Below are positions 10,105-21,366 of a stretch of 64,000 bases of DNA, piece after piece. The stretch's first letter is position 1; each line of letters starts with the position of its first letter. The stretch lies in NCBI GenBank assembly GCA_949710005.1, contig OX453280.1:6311034-6375033 (forward strand). The letters are read 5' to 3'. Under the pieces are notes generated by a model. It saw only the letters and a list, made by a program, of their open reading frames with translations. It made no database searches and had not been told where the DNA came from. The stretch comes from Ricordea florida (Eukaryota; Cnidaria; Anthozoa; Corallimorpharia; Ricordeidae). Both the position numbers and the translations under genes were made by a program.

Positions 10105-10794
10105 GGTTACCGTATACCTTCGCGGGTGTCCTTCGCGAAAAAAAATATTTGCGCGCTGTCTTAAATGTAACAACCACAAACTATATATCAGTACAAAGCT
10201 AATGAAATGCACTATCCGGTAAAAATTATTTCGCTTTGATTTTTTTTAACCGTAAAGAGAGTGCGTCCCAAAACCCCAAAACGACCGACGTCTCTTTGAG
10301 CGAATTTATCGGGTATGGAATTCGACCTTAGAATGAAAACTACTGCATTATATCAATCACAAGGCATTAATCTTCAAAACCGTGTGAGGCTTTTTCGATA
10401 TTTCTATTGGTTGCTTCGCAATTTTTCTGTCAATTTTGATGATCAAAAATTTACCGATACCTTTCACAACAATGGCCATTGCGGGGGATCAATTTAAAAA
10501 AACGGAAATCCCTGACACGGTTTTGATGATTGATGCCTTGTGAATGATATAATACAGTAGTTTTGTTTACTCGGTTGAGTTTGATACCCGATAAATTCGC
10601 TCAAAGGGACGTCGGTCGTTTCCCGCTTTTAGGTCGCGCTCGCCTTACTATTAAGAAGAATTGAAGCGAAACAATTTTTATCGAATAGAGCATTCTATAA
10701 CCTTGACATTGATATATAATTTGTAGTGGTTGTATTTAAGACAGCGCGGTAATATTTTTTTCGCGAAGGACACCCGCGAAGGTATACGGTAACC
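10105..10794. mobile_element. TTAA-flanked element with long terminal inverted repeats
   Basis: The left end GGTTACCGTATACCTTCGCG and its complement at the right are each bordered by TTAA (10,101-10,104 and 10,795-10,798). The arms match imperfectly for over 200 bp, including CGACCGACGTC and CGAATTTATCGGGTAT segments. The middle has no coding potential. A TTAA flank fits piggyBac-type or Kolobok-type insertion, but TTAA is itself a palindrome and could be part of the repeat. Non-autonomous. Confidence 0.65.
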
Positions 10795-10798
10795 TTAA

Positions 10799-11420
10799 CA
10801 AGACCCCAAAGCGGCTCAACCAATCACAAGATTGCCGCCAAACGCAAGGAAACAACGTGCTGTAATGAGCTGTGCAAACAACATGGCTGGCTTTCGAACA
10901 ATGATGCCAGTATATTCTGCGGTCGTGGAAATACCCAAGCATGCCTTTTCTGGCGAGCGGCAAGTCGACGTCTAAAATATAAATGTCACTTCAGGTCCCG
11001 GTACTGAGTAAACCTTTCTAATTCTTTGGTGGATAGCAGTAAACAACACCAGACACACAGAATATCGTTTATTATATCGATTATCATTTCGTTTTCGCCG
11101 ACCATCCAGGTAAAGAACCGCGGCCCATGAGAGGTTCTTTTGAAAGAATTAGGTTTGTTTTTACCTCCGTAAACATAACTCGACCCTGATATACGCCTTC
11201 TGCGTTGTTAGTTTGGGTTGCTGGTAAATAAGCTTTATCCCAAGTGCCACTGTCTTTTCACCTTCATCAGCTGTCTCGTATTCGCTTTCCTCTTCCTGTT
11301 CTGTTTCGGGGTTAACTTGTTTAGATTTGAATCTATCGCAAATTCTCTTAACTTGTTTCCTAGTAATCCCTTTACTGCATTATTAATTGGTTGTCGTATT
11401 GCATCGGGTACAAATGATAA
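10799..11420. other. No gene recognised
   Basis: Mixed sequence with a CCAAT box next to GCCGCC (about 10,818-10,850) and an ATGGCTGGC motif near 10,881, resembling the promoter-like cassette seen in several repeats here. No supported gene. Confidence 0.4.
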
Positions 11421-11423
11421 TAA

Positions 11424-11713
11424 GGGACGGACCATTAGAAAAGTGATGGGAGGGGGGGTGGGGAATTTTCAGCTTGCACGAATTTTTTTTTTTCGCTCAC
11501 TGCTTGTGCAGGAATTTTTTTTTCAGGTGAACCCCTCTGCACGAATGTTTTTTACTACGTGTGAAAAAGTCACAATTGGACCTTCCTTCTGCATGAATTT
11601 TTTTTCACCTTCTTCTTCGCATGAATTTTTTTCTTGGCATTTTCCCTTGCATGAATTTTTTTTTGTTTTTTCCCCACCCTCCCCCCCTCATCACTTTTCT
11701 AATGGTCCGTCCC
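11424..11713 (+). mobile_element. MITE of the GGACGGACC family (copy 2)
   Basis: GGGACGGACCATTAGAAAAG at the left and its complement at the right form the terminal repeats; the bordering bases are TAA and TTA. The interior contains G- and T-tracts and several GCATGAATTTTTTT repeats. Non-coding. Confidence 0.8.
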
Positions 11714-11857
11714 TTATTGATCAGAACTAAGTGTGTGTACCTTTGGTATAATCTGGATTTGGATTCATGATACTGGATCACACTGGCGCAGCAATGAAAA
11801 TGATAAATTCACTCAGATGCAAGGATTCATTAGTTCCTTTGATTTGCCATGATCTAA

Positions 11858-12040
11858 GGGACGGACCATTAGAAAAGTGATGGTGGGGGGGGAAACAAAA
11901 GGGAAAATGCCAAGAAACGAAATTCATGCAAAGAAGAAGGTGAAAAAAAAATTCCTGCACAAGCAGTGAGCGAAAAAAAAATTCGTGCAAGCTGAAAATT
12001 CCCCACCCCCCCCCCCATCACTTTTCTAATGGTCCGTCCC
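11858..12040 (-). mobile_element. MITE of the GGACGGACC family (copy 3, opposite orientation)
   Basis: Same termini as copy 2, but with the interior in reverse. TAA on both sides (11,855-11,857 and 12,041-12,043) looks like a 3-bp target duplication, as made by PIF/Harbinger-type transposases. About 100 bp of interior is missing relative to copy 2. Confidence 0.8.
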
Positions 12041-12126
12041 TAAGTGATCTTGGATCACAAAGTCAGATTCAGGGCATACCGCTGGAACACACCCTAACAA
12101 ATTCCCCTTAACAGAGCCCATTTGAG

Positions 12127-12449
12127 TTAGAAGGTGGTCATGAGTGCTGCAAACACATACAAAATGTAAGTTGGCTTGATCGATGCCGATCTATTGCAAT
12201 TGTCTTGATTACAGCAGTCTACTTGACACCAGTCTCCTCGCTGTGCACACTCCTCCCCACTGCAAAGGCTCTGCAGACCGCAGTTCTTAGAGTATCGATG
12301 GAATTCTGTTCCATTTATTCTTTCCACAAGATGAACTTTCCAACAGACGTCAAACACATCGTTCGCAGAACAGTTGAGAACTTGAAAATGTTCCTCGCAA
12401 TCTTTCCACGATTCCGTTGAGCTGCACTTGTTGCACAGCAGTGCTGAGC
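12127..12449 (-). CDS. Terminal exon of a Ly6/uPAR (three-finger) GPI-anchored protein
   Basis: After a TTCCTTTACAG acceptor at 12,450, the minus strand reads LLCNKCSSTESWKDCEEHF and ends CCNQDNCN plus a hydrophobic tail ending at a stop at 12,127. The LxCxxC start and terminal CCxxDxCN are the hallmarks of the Ly6/uPAR fold, with about ten cysteines between. The short tail after the last Asn (ILYVFAALM) fits a GPI-anchor signal. The exon begins in phase 1, as is usual for this family. The signal-peptide exon should lie upstream on the minus strand (above 12,450), but I could not identify it. This is the only ordinary host-type gene piece in the window; such proteins act at the cell surface in signalling or adhesion. 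Confidence 0.75.
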
Positions 12450-12746
12450 CTGTAAAGGAAACAACTCAGTCAGGCGGCCAATATGCGTTTTTACCACAAT
12501 TTCTACTAATCTCGCAATCTGATTGGCTAATTTGCCGTTTTCGATAAGAGTCTAGACAACGCTGCTAGCGTCAATGTGTCACACAAAGCAATAGCCAATC
12601 AGAAACGCTCATTTTGGAGAATAAACCAATCAGATTGTGTGAAAGTTATAGATAACGCTTTCTCTTTCTTTCCGTCACGATCTTGGTCACGCTCTGAAAA
12701 AAAACATTGTCTTTGACGTTTTTTAACGTGGCTATTGAGGTAAAAA

Positions 12747-12875
12747 ACAAATCGAATGTGGTTAAGCGTTGTCTGTACTCTTATCGACAACGCGTACGCG
12801 TCATCACAGCGGTCAAAATGTTGTGGACTCACGAGGCGCAGAGTACAGACAACGCTAAACCACAATCGATTTGTT
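12747..12875. mobile_element. 129-bp hairpin MITE
   Basis: The left arm AACAAATCGAATGTGGTTAA and right arm ending CCACAATCGATTTGTT are inverted copies extending through CGTTGTCTGTACTC. The loop has GCGTACGCG and is non-coding. Confidence 0.7.
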
Positions 12876-12961
12876 AATTTGATTATTGGAAAGATACTGA
12901 CTATTCTGAGGAAACGTTCTTATAGGGAGCCTAATAACAACTGAATTATTGTTTGTATTAT

Positions 12962-13484
12962 AGCGGAGCTCCACGCGCGCGTATGCGGAGCCCCATAGCT
13001 AAGGTAATCTACCCATCCCAGAAAATTTGGTAATCACGTGACCGTACACCGACCGCCCGCCATCCGTCCGCACCGCAGGCATACCAATCAATTTTGGGTA
13101 GTCTGTGTGCATAATAAGTTTTGTTTTGGCGCGAAAACGAATGGCCACCCGCGTTTTGTGAAGTAAAACAACTTAGTCCAGCGAAATCAACTCAGAAAGA
13201 AATTTTTCGTATTGGTTGACGGAAATTGTTTTTACATCCGTATTTTCTACATATTACAGTTATTAGTCTCTGGCAATTGGGCTCTGAAAAAAGCATCGCT
13301 TAAATTTTTAGGATGGTGGTAAGCTACTATTGGAAGGTTTTCAAAATCATTTCTACATCGTTCTGAAAAGTAGAGAACATGGGAATGTTTGTGAATAATG
13401 TACGCGACATTGGGAAATGTAAGGTTGTCATCGTCATCATTGTTATCGTTTCATTATTGTTGTAATGAGATCGGGAGCTCCGCT
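12962..13484. mobile_element. Possible AGCGGAGCTCC-ended element
   Basis: AGCGGAGCTCC at 12,962 is mirrored by GGAGCTCCGCT at 13,474-13,484. The 11-bp ends are the only evidence. The interior includes a GC-rich stretch and no open frame. It could be chance. Confidence 0.3.
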
Positions 13485-13869
13485 TTTAGGCTTGGCTAAA
13501 TATATATATTATAAAATTGACTGGTATACCGAGTGGTTAATATACAACGAGATTGAGGGAAATAATTGTTTTATTTTATCTCTAAACCCTCAATTGTGAG
13601 AAATTGGAATTAGTTTGCACGACAAGAATTGACTTTGTTATTGTTTGTAAATAGAACCATGTTGTTGTCGAGCTGACATGTTTTTGTCGAGCCGATGTGT
13701 AAAAAAGTTTCAAACACGAGTACAGTTCGTTCTTAAACATCTCTTTATGCACTTGTCAAATTTTATCGAGTTAACAAACCAGTCTGAGAATTAAGAGTGG
13801 GAGAAGAAAGCAGAAGTAAAAGAAAGACTATAAATATAAATATATAGATTATACTGAAATCTTTCTTTA

Positions 13870-14840
13870 TTGAAAGGCATTTTCCCAGATAAACTAAAAA
13901 TTGATAAAATAATTCCCATCTACAAAACAGAGCATCCGAGTCTTTTTGTAAATTATAGACCAATTTCTTTGCTACCAAATTTCTCAAAATTCTTTGAAAA
14001 GGTCATGTACAATCGCTTAGTCGAATTTGCCGAAACAAACGAAATACTTTATCTCCGTCAGTTTGGATTTCGTAAACTGATCACTCGACATCACACGCGC
14101 TAATCCATTTACTTAATAAAATCTCTTCAGCAATTGATGAGCATGAAACCACTGTAGGTATCCTTCCGGATCTTTCTAAGGCGTTCGATACCCTTGATCA
14201 TGAATTTTTATTCAACAAGCTGGAGCATTATCGCCTGTATCCGTGGTGCAGCTCTGCAGTGGATAAATAGCTACTTTTCTTATCGCTATCAATTTGTTCA
14301 ATTCCACCAAACCGGTTCTCCAATGCAGACCATAAAATGTGGTGTTCCACAAGGTTCCATTCTTGACCCTTTTTTTTTCATACTCTACATAAACGATCTC
14401 CCAAACGCTTCAGAACTGATAGAACCTCTGCTCTTTGCTGACGATACTGGTATTTTTTATTCCCACTCTAACCGCCATACACCATAGAATCTGTACTAAA
14501 TAACGAACTAAAAAGTATTGAAGTTTGGCTACGATGTAACAAATTATCGGTGAATGTAAAGAAAACGACCTATCTCATTTTCAAACCTCGGCAGAAGAAA
14601 TGTAACCACAATTTCTCTATCTCTTATGGGGGTCAACTCTTAACACAAACTAGCCCTACGAAATTTCTTGGAGTATACATTGACGAGCACCTTACTTGGA
14701 AAGATCATATTAGCTATTTATGTAAACAAATGTCTAAATCAGTTGGAATGCTATTCAGGTCCCGCTTTTGTCTATATCTTTAAAAACTAAACTCACCTTG
14801 TATTATTCGCTAATTTATCCTTTTATTATATCTACAGCCC
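13870..14840 (+). pseudogene. Non-LTR retrotransposon reverse transcriptase fragment
   Basis: Successive frames give YRPISLLPNFSKFFEKVMYN, a broken LSKAFDTLDHE region, CGVPQGSIL with FILYINDLPNASE, LLFADDTGIFY (FADD catalytic motif) and KFLGVYIDEHLTWKDHI. This is the RT core of a Jockey/CR1-like element. At least three frame changes break it, and it stops abruptly at about 14,840 where another repeat begins. The endonuclease is missing. Confidence 0.8.
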
Positions 14841-14842
14841 CT

Positions 14843-15120
14843 GTATATGAGCAAACGCGCGCTCTGATTGGTTCCCTACTCATAGTATATCAGCTCATAT
14901 ACGGAAAACGGCCATCATGGAGGAATGATTTCTTGAATTGGGCGGGAAGAAATTCAAGTCTTGCTTGAAAAAAGTGTACCAAAAAATACTATCGAAGCAA
15001 ATAAATATGGCATTGACTGATTCGACGGTAAGTGAGCAAATTATACAGCGAAATTGTTTATTACGAACGATAGGGAAACTCTTACAAGCAGCCGCCATTT
15101 TGAAAGATCTGTGGAGCCCG
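14843..15120. repeat. Repeat carrying CGCGCGCTCTGATTGGTT and ATGGC motifs
   Basis: Begins CTGTATATGAGCAAACGCGC and contains an inverted TATATGAGC/GCTCATATA pair, a reverse CCAAT box and CCGCCATTTTG near the end. Related in design, but not in sequence overall, to the 2,948 element. Non-coding. Confidence 0.45.
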
Positions 15121-15290
15121 TAAACCGAGTTTTTATTTATTTCTACCTAATTTTCCACTTTTAATTCTCAAATTAATTTGCTAACTCGAAAAAAATTGAC
15201 AAGTACATCAAAGTAATGTTTAAAAACGAGCCGGACTCGTGTTTGAAACTTTTTTACACCTCGGCTCGACGACATAGTTGACGAGGGCGC

Positions 15291-16739
15291 AGCCCGAGTC
15301 AACTATCACGCATAGAAATCGAGAGCGAATAATCTAATTGTTTTAGTATATACTACCAGTGGTTCAAAACTTTGTCTTTTCTGGAACAGCCTCGACCAGT
15401 AAACTGTCTAAATCTTCTTCATGATCACGGACACTTTGAAAACGTGAAGAAGCGGCCGCCATTACGCTACTCACTATCTATCACAGAATAGATAGTGTGT
15501 AGCGTATCCAATCAGAGCGCGGCATTTGTGATAGAAAGCTAGTAGATTTATACTAATGAAGGTTATTTCTTGAAAATGAAATTTTCTTACAAATAAAGAA
15601 AGAAATTCTAACTCCTCTCTACGTCGAAATGTCCAAAGCACCGATAAACATTACACAACAAAAACAGCAATGGCGAACAATTTTATACAGTTAGCGGTTG
15701 GGATTGCTGACGCGCATTTTGGAATTTCGCAACTTTGTTTTCCAATTCTTGCCTTGCCCTCCCCCTTATTGTTTTCCTAAGCAGATTTGAAACTTATCCA
15801 GCAATCTTTATCAAATTTTCGTTTTTTGATGCGTAGCGTAAGTCAAGTTCACTGAAATTAACCTTATAAGCATATTAGCGCATACGACTTTGTGCTTCGT
15901 CTGACATTTTGCTTGTTTATTTTTTTGAATTTCCCTCACTTCTGATTAAACAATGATGTAATACTTTCATAAAGGAGTGCTTACATAATAAGAGAGGAAA
16001 ATATGAGTTCAAAATGGCGATCGACGTGATCCTCACATGCTGACTAAAACACTCGTGAATCGAAAGTGACGCATCAATATCAATGCGTCCCTTTTCTCTC
16101 AGAGAGGAATACGTGTTCACTCAAAAAATGTCCATGCAGCAATTTATGTACATAATTTAAATACAGAGAAGCCATTTGAAAAGCCGCGTCGGTCACGTGA
16201 TTAAAACAGCGTCGCGGAGGAAAATGCCTTGCAACCGACCACCGTGATGACCTTCTCCTTTAAATCTCGCCAATGTAAGGATGCAGTTTTTCCAACATTT
16301 TATGCGTGCTGGGAACAAAGACGAATGATCAGGAAACTCTATTTTTGGGCTTAAAACAACCTTCAAAATGCAACTAGTGGATATCGGATCTGTGGGCCTC
16401 AAACATTGCCAACTTGAAATAGATTTAGGCCCGTTATGTACATCGTTCTGCTGCAGCAGGTGGGAGCTAATTTGGAGAAGAAGTATGGCGGATATTGTAG
16501 AAAAAGGAGCAAGTTTTACTCGCGTTAGGAACAAACAATTCGCTGTATTTTTGGATGCTGCAATATTCAGAGACAAGAACAGACACGGAGACCCTGTTAG
16601 GGGGCTTCTTTATGTCACCCGTCTGAGTTTCAAACCTTTTCACGTCGCAATTTTGGAAGGTTGGCAGGTCACCGTCGTCAGTAATTTTGCGTGAGCGGCT
16701 AGTCGTTCGTCGTCATTTCAGCTCCTTCGTGTCGCCGTT
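15291..16739. other. No gene recognised; hairpin at about 15,465-15,515
   Basis: CTATCTATCACAG mirrored by CTGTG...AGATAG sits within GCTACTCAC...GTGTAGCG, next to CCAATCAGAGCGCGGC. The rest is AT-rich. An open plus frame at 16,368-16,694 has no recognisable motif and I do not call it. Confidence 0.4.
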
Positions 16740-17208
16740 TCAGAGCCATGTCGCCTGTCGGAATTTACCCCAACAAGGCTTCACAAACATGCGTTTTGAG
16801 AAACTACGCCACAAAACGCGAGGATACCCTAATAACTTCATTGAGAGGTCCCTAACAGGAGTCTGCTTCGAAGACAGAAGGTTGGCACTCCAACAAAGAA
16901 AAAAGACTCAAACGAGAGTTTTACCATTTGTCACGACATATCACCCAGCAATGCGTGACCTAAAGAAAATTTTAATGGAATACTGGGTTGCCATACAAAA
17001 TCAGCTATTGCTGAAAAGCATCTATACAAAGCCTCCCATTATATCATACAGGAGAGGCAAATCTCTTAAAGATACACTCGTTAGAGCGAAGATTTCAAAA
17101 TGCATCGCTACCACAACTCACGAGGGGAGTCCGTGTAGACCTGTCATTATCTTTTGTTTTTCAACAAGTTACAGTGGAGGAGAAAATACAAACATGTTGA
17201 CGCAGTAG
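16740..17208 (+). pseudogene. Penelope-like retroelement tail (after RT, before GIY-YIG)
   Basis: The plus frame reads RGYPNNFIERSL, RVLPFVTTYHPAM and PIISYRRGKSLKDTLVRAKI, then EGSPCRP. This linker, with its P-F-V-x-TYHP and YRR-x-KSL-x-D-x-LVRAK signatures, lies between the RT and GIY-YIG endonuclease of Penelope-like elements. Neither of those domains is visible on either side, so only about 120 residues of the element survive. The alternative is another RT family sharing this linker. Confidence 0.6.
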
Positions 17209-19227
17209 GTCATATTTTCCATATATTTCTTTCATATTTTTTCTGCATTACTTTTAGTAACGCGATTCGCATGCGCAGCGGCCATGTTCTATGAAATTGT
17301 TCGCCATGAACAATAAAGGTCACCTCTAAAATTCTCAAAATGGCTTGAAGTCCATGTGGGAGTAAGTTTTCGGTGAAACCGAGAGAATAAATGAACAAAC
17401 AAGAACTTAATTTAAGCCTCATGCAGGAATTTAAATTTGCACATCGCTGAGGAAAAGAGACGGATGTTTCAGCAAGGGTGTTTCAATAACATTGGTAGTA
17501 ACTGTATCAAGTCTCTCAGGATGGGACTCAATTAGCTCCACACTTCCAGATCATAACGGCCACAATAGCAGTTACACTGGGAACAATCTGGCAGAAACTA
17601 CTGTCTTCGCTCGCTGTCTGTGTCACAGTGGTAATCAAAGTTTGCCGCAGATGTTTTCCAACGGCGAAGCGCAAGTACGCAATTATTAAACTCCTCGACG
17701 TGTTAAACCTTAAACACATTTTGAAAATTCCCCACCGCGGATTTAGCTCCTTTGTTAAGTTGGCATTCCATTAGTTTCTTCAGTTTCATTCAGCGAATTT
17801 TGCAAACGGCGCGCGTGTCATGTGATGTCCTGTGGCCTTGTTGCTGTTTTTATATCATCTACTTCGGGTCGTTTTGTAAAATTAAAACAGAATTCAATGA
17901 AATTTAGCTCATCCTCAATGATCAAAACGTTTAGAAATCAATAAAATTTAATCGAAACCAATTATTCCATTCGCGCTTGTTGCATATGAGATTGGCAATA
18001 GCCAACGAGGCGCTACGCTATTTACCATGTTATATCATGGAATAATGGTTAAAAATAACCGGGAATCGAAAATCTTAGAAATCTTACGGAAAATCAGTAA
18101 CAACTAAGTGTTGATTCCGAAAATGGGCAATTGAACGTTTCGCAGTCACTATAGTCTCCTTCACAGACATTTTTTGGTAGGAATTCGAATATTTGACGAA
18201 GCCAGGAGGGAAGCCCAAGGAATGTCAGAGTTGGAGCCCATTGCGACTATGGCCTCTACAGAAAACGGCAGAGTTTTGCAATCTATAAGGACGCAAGAGT
18301 CTGAACAGTATTTCTTAGAGTTGTCACCACGGTGACAGACTGGTAGGTAACAATTGTCATGCAGGTTTTAATATTTACTGTATCACTGTATCAAGATTTT
18401 ATAGGCGTCTCCATACCTTTCCAAAAGACCAACAGCGATATGACCAACTTAACTGCAGATTTCTTCATCGCAATATATGTGTCCTCTCAAGACTTCAAGT
18501 GACGAAACGTTCCTTAGCTGAAAGCAAACGTGTTACTTAGAAGAGAATAGCAGTCAAATCCTAGAAGAACAGACGTTCGTGAGTAAACTTCATCACAGTA
18601 ATAACTACCAACAAAATTAAAATATTCAACGAACGGCAGTAATAATAAAATCAATAACAATGGTAGATCAACAAGTTAGTGGGCACTTTGTCAGACAGTT
18701 GATAGCGCGGCATTGACGTCTCCGCTTTGCAATTCTCACCAAAATATTTTCCGGTGCACTTATCCTTAATTAGCATAAATTCCAAACAAGGACTATTTAT
18801 TTCAAATTAAACACTCGACAGTTCGATTTATGGTGTGAATGTAAAAATAAACTCAGGTCCTCGACGTTCTCGTGTAACTTGAACGAAGAATAATATCAGG
18901 AAAAAACATTTGAAAGTCTATAGTCCTAGTAAAATATATATACTTTTTGGTTATGCAAATATCCAATGTAAACCGTGTTAGACATAGTTTCCTGCAGATA
19001 ATAGAAGTTATAGACAGCACGGCTTGAATAATTAATTTTTAGTAACATATGAAGGTGCAGGTTCTCCTAAAGTTTAACCTTCTTCCTGTTCTTAAATGGT
19101 TGCTTAGGATACAAACGTTGTGGAGGTCTTTGTCCTCTTTTGTATTAGTCAACGCCGAGCTGTAGCATTTTCAAAACTAAGTTGCTTTTCCACTATACGT
19201 GAGTTTTCTATATCTCTGTCATTATGA
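17209..19227. other. No gene recognised; small inverted repeat at 17,955-18,050
   Basis: About 2 kb of AT-rich DNA with no supported gene. AACCAATTATTCCAT at 17,955 is mirrored by ATGGAATAATGGTT at 18,036-18,050, possibly a ~95-bp MITE. This DNA is the left flank of the large nested element. Confidence 0.4.
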
Positions 19228-19230
19228 GTA

Positions 19231-19900
19231 CACAGGATGAAATGACATATTTAATGTTTCTTAAAGGTAACTTAAAGATACAGTAAAGAAGCATTTGCTG
19301 TATCTTTACTTTTGACTTAAATATTTTAAGTGTTAGTTTCCTTAACCTTTAAGGATAGCAAGTAAACTGATTAATGAACGACTTAATCATTATTTAAGAT
19401 CTGTTCTTAAAGAGTCATTAATGACTCCTTTAAGAACATCTTAAAAATACAGTAAAGCATCATTTCCTGTATCTTAAAGAAACATCTTAAAGATACAATA
19501 AACCATCGTTTCCTGTATCTTTAAGAACATCTTAAAGATACAGTAAAGCATCATTTCCTGTACCTTTAAGTTTGGCGAAACATTTTAAATGTTTGTTTCC
19601 TTAACCTTTAAGGATAGAAAGTAAATTGATAAAATGACTTCTTTAAGAACATCCATCTGAGTAATTAAAGGTCAGGAAATAGTCATTTCATTTGCTTTCA
19701 AATAGTAAATGTTTATTAAATGTAAAGGAAAGTATTCTTTATGTATCTTTAATGACAATTTAAAAGGAAACAAGTGTTCAATGATTAAATAGCTATAATT
19801 TCTATGGTGAGTATATTAAAAACTGTTCTTTAGTATCTTTAAAGTCTAAAGGGAATAAATGCTAAGAGAATTTAATTTTTTTTATAACATTTAATTAAGT
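19231..19900 (+). repeat. Left subterminal repeats of E
   Basis: Repeated blocks of the type CTTAAAGATACAGTAAAGCA followed by TTTCCTGTATCTTTAAG occur several times, each a small palindrome built on CTTTAAG/CTTAAAG. The same block is mirrored at 48,780-49,460 in the inner copy. Such arrays near transposon ends usually bind the transposase. Confidence 0.7.
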
Positions 19901-20544
19901 GGACAAGGTAAAATTACTTCCTGCAAACTTTCTCTTCACCATCACCTTTTACATTTTTGGATATAACATCTGCTGCCTGATTTGCCCTGTCCGAATACAA
20001 GCGCTTGTAATCACACAACTCATATAAGACAGTACTGGAGTTGCAACAGCCACATCAAGCAATACATGTATATTATGGCTGTTAAGAACCAATTAGATTT
20101 GAGCATTTTGTTCTTGACACATGTACAATTAACTTTCCAACTGAAACAATTATTGAACTAAATTTCTATATTTCTATTCTTCTCTGGTACTGATTCAGTA
20201 AGAAATATAACGTTTCACTGCATTTGTTTTGTATATATATATATATATATCTATTTGTATTTCTTTGAAAAATTTTTTTTTCAAATAAAGACTAATGTGT
20301 CACTTAATCAACCCCTTCTTTTCATAGTTAATTTACCAATTCAAGAATGTAAGTGAAAATGCATTATTCAGCAAGGTAACAACTTATAAAAAATCTGAGC
20401 ATGTGTTCTTTCTAAGTAATTAGTTAAACATTGCTTGTATTTACTGCAAAATGTTCAAACTGCAATTCTATACTTTTCTGGTAATGATTAACTAACGTAT
20501 ATAATAAAATTTCATTCACATATACAGCTAATTATCTCTATTTT

Positions 20545-20819
20545 TAGTATAAATACTCAGGTGATTATACAAAATCACGCGCTCTGATTGGTTCGCTATC
20601 TCGGATTATCAGCCGATAATCACCTCAATGAACAACATGGCTGACAGTCGTTCGCGTGCTTTTGATGAAATAAATGTTTGTCACGTTATACAATGCTTTT
20701 TCTTTCCTTTTTTGAAAGAATCACCTGTGTACTTATACTAAAACAATTATTCACCTCAGGCTCAATGATTCTCAGTGAATATTCCCAGAGAATCACTAAG
20801 CCTGAGGCGAATAATTGTT
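20545..20819. mobile_element. Composite MITE (copy 2), inside E
   Basis: Same two-unit structure as 2,948-3,247: TAGTATAAATACTCAGGTGA to ATACTA (20,545-20,740), then the AACAATTATTC hairpin (20,742-20,819). It is at the same place in both E copies, so it was already in E when the copies separated. Confidence 0.8.
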
Positions 20820-20865
20820 AAATAATACTACAACTGAAAATTGTTTCAAAATAAAGTAATCAATT

Positions 20866-21308
20866 CTAAGCACATGCCCATTCTGGGCAGTTATCCGGTT
20901 TTGGACGGACAGAGATCATCCCTTCATGCCTAACTCTTTTTATAAGTCGCTGCCTTGAGCGCTTGGACTGGTTTTTTTCATGTGTTTTGTCCAAGACTTT
21001 TTTCCTTTTTGTTAATCTTTCACTTTCCCATGTGATTGTCCTAACTATGTAGGTTAGTTGATCATCTTCATTTGATGACTCCTCTGTGGACATGTAGTCC
21101 TCCGTTAAAACTTCAGCCACTTGCCCTTTCTTTTCTTTGCTCCAATTTATCACTTCCAAGGCAAGTGTTCTTCTACTAAGTTTCTGCAATGAAATTAATA
21201 TTAATTTCATTAATATGATCCAAGTTGTCCTAAAAAAAACAAACAAAGCCAAGGAAGAGCAACAACAAGGACAAGAACAACAACCAAAGACAAAACAACT
21301 TGTAATAT

Positions 21309-21366
<58 letters not shown>

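Larger units (their letters stand above)
13660..15290. mobile_element. Element bounded by ~145-bp inverted repeats
   Basis: 13,660-13,802 (GTCGAGCCGATGTGTAAAAA ... GAGAATTAAGAGTGGG) and 15,160-15,285 are inverted, imperfect copies of one another, including AGTTTCAAACACGAG. Between them lie an RT fragment and another repeat, so they either ended a DNA element that was later invaded or are two opposed copies of one repeat. Confidence 0.55.

Noticed and set aside
11218-11730. 170-codon Phe-rich frame
   Set aside because: It runs through the T-tract MITE at 11,424-11,713; the phenylalanines come from poly(T).
16368-16694. Plus-strand frame of 108 codons as a gene
   Set aside because: No motif, no splice or promoter support, composition unlike neighbouring coding DNA.
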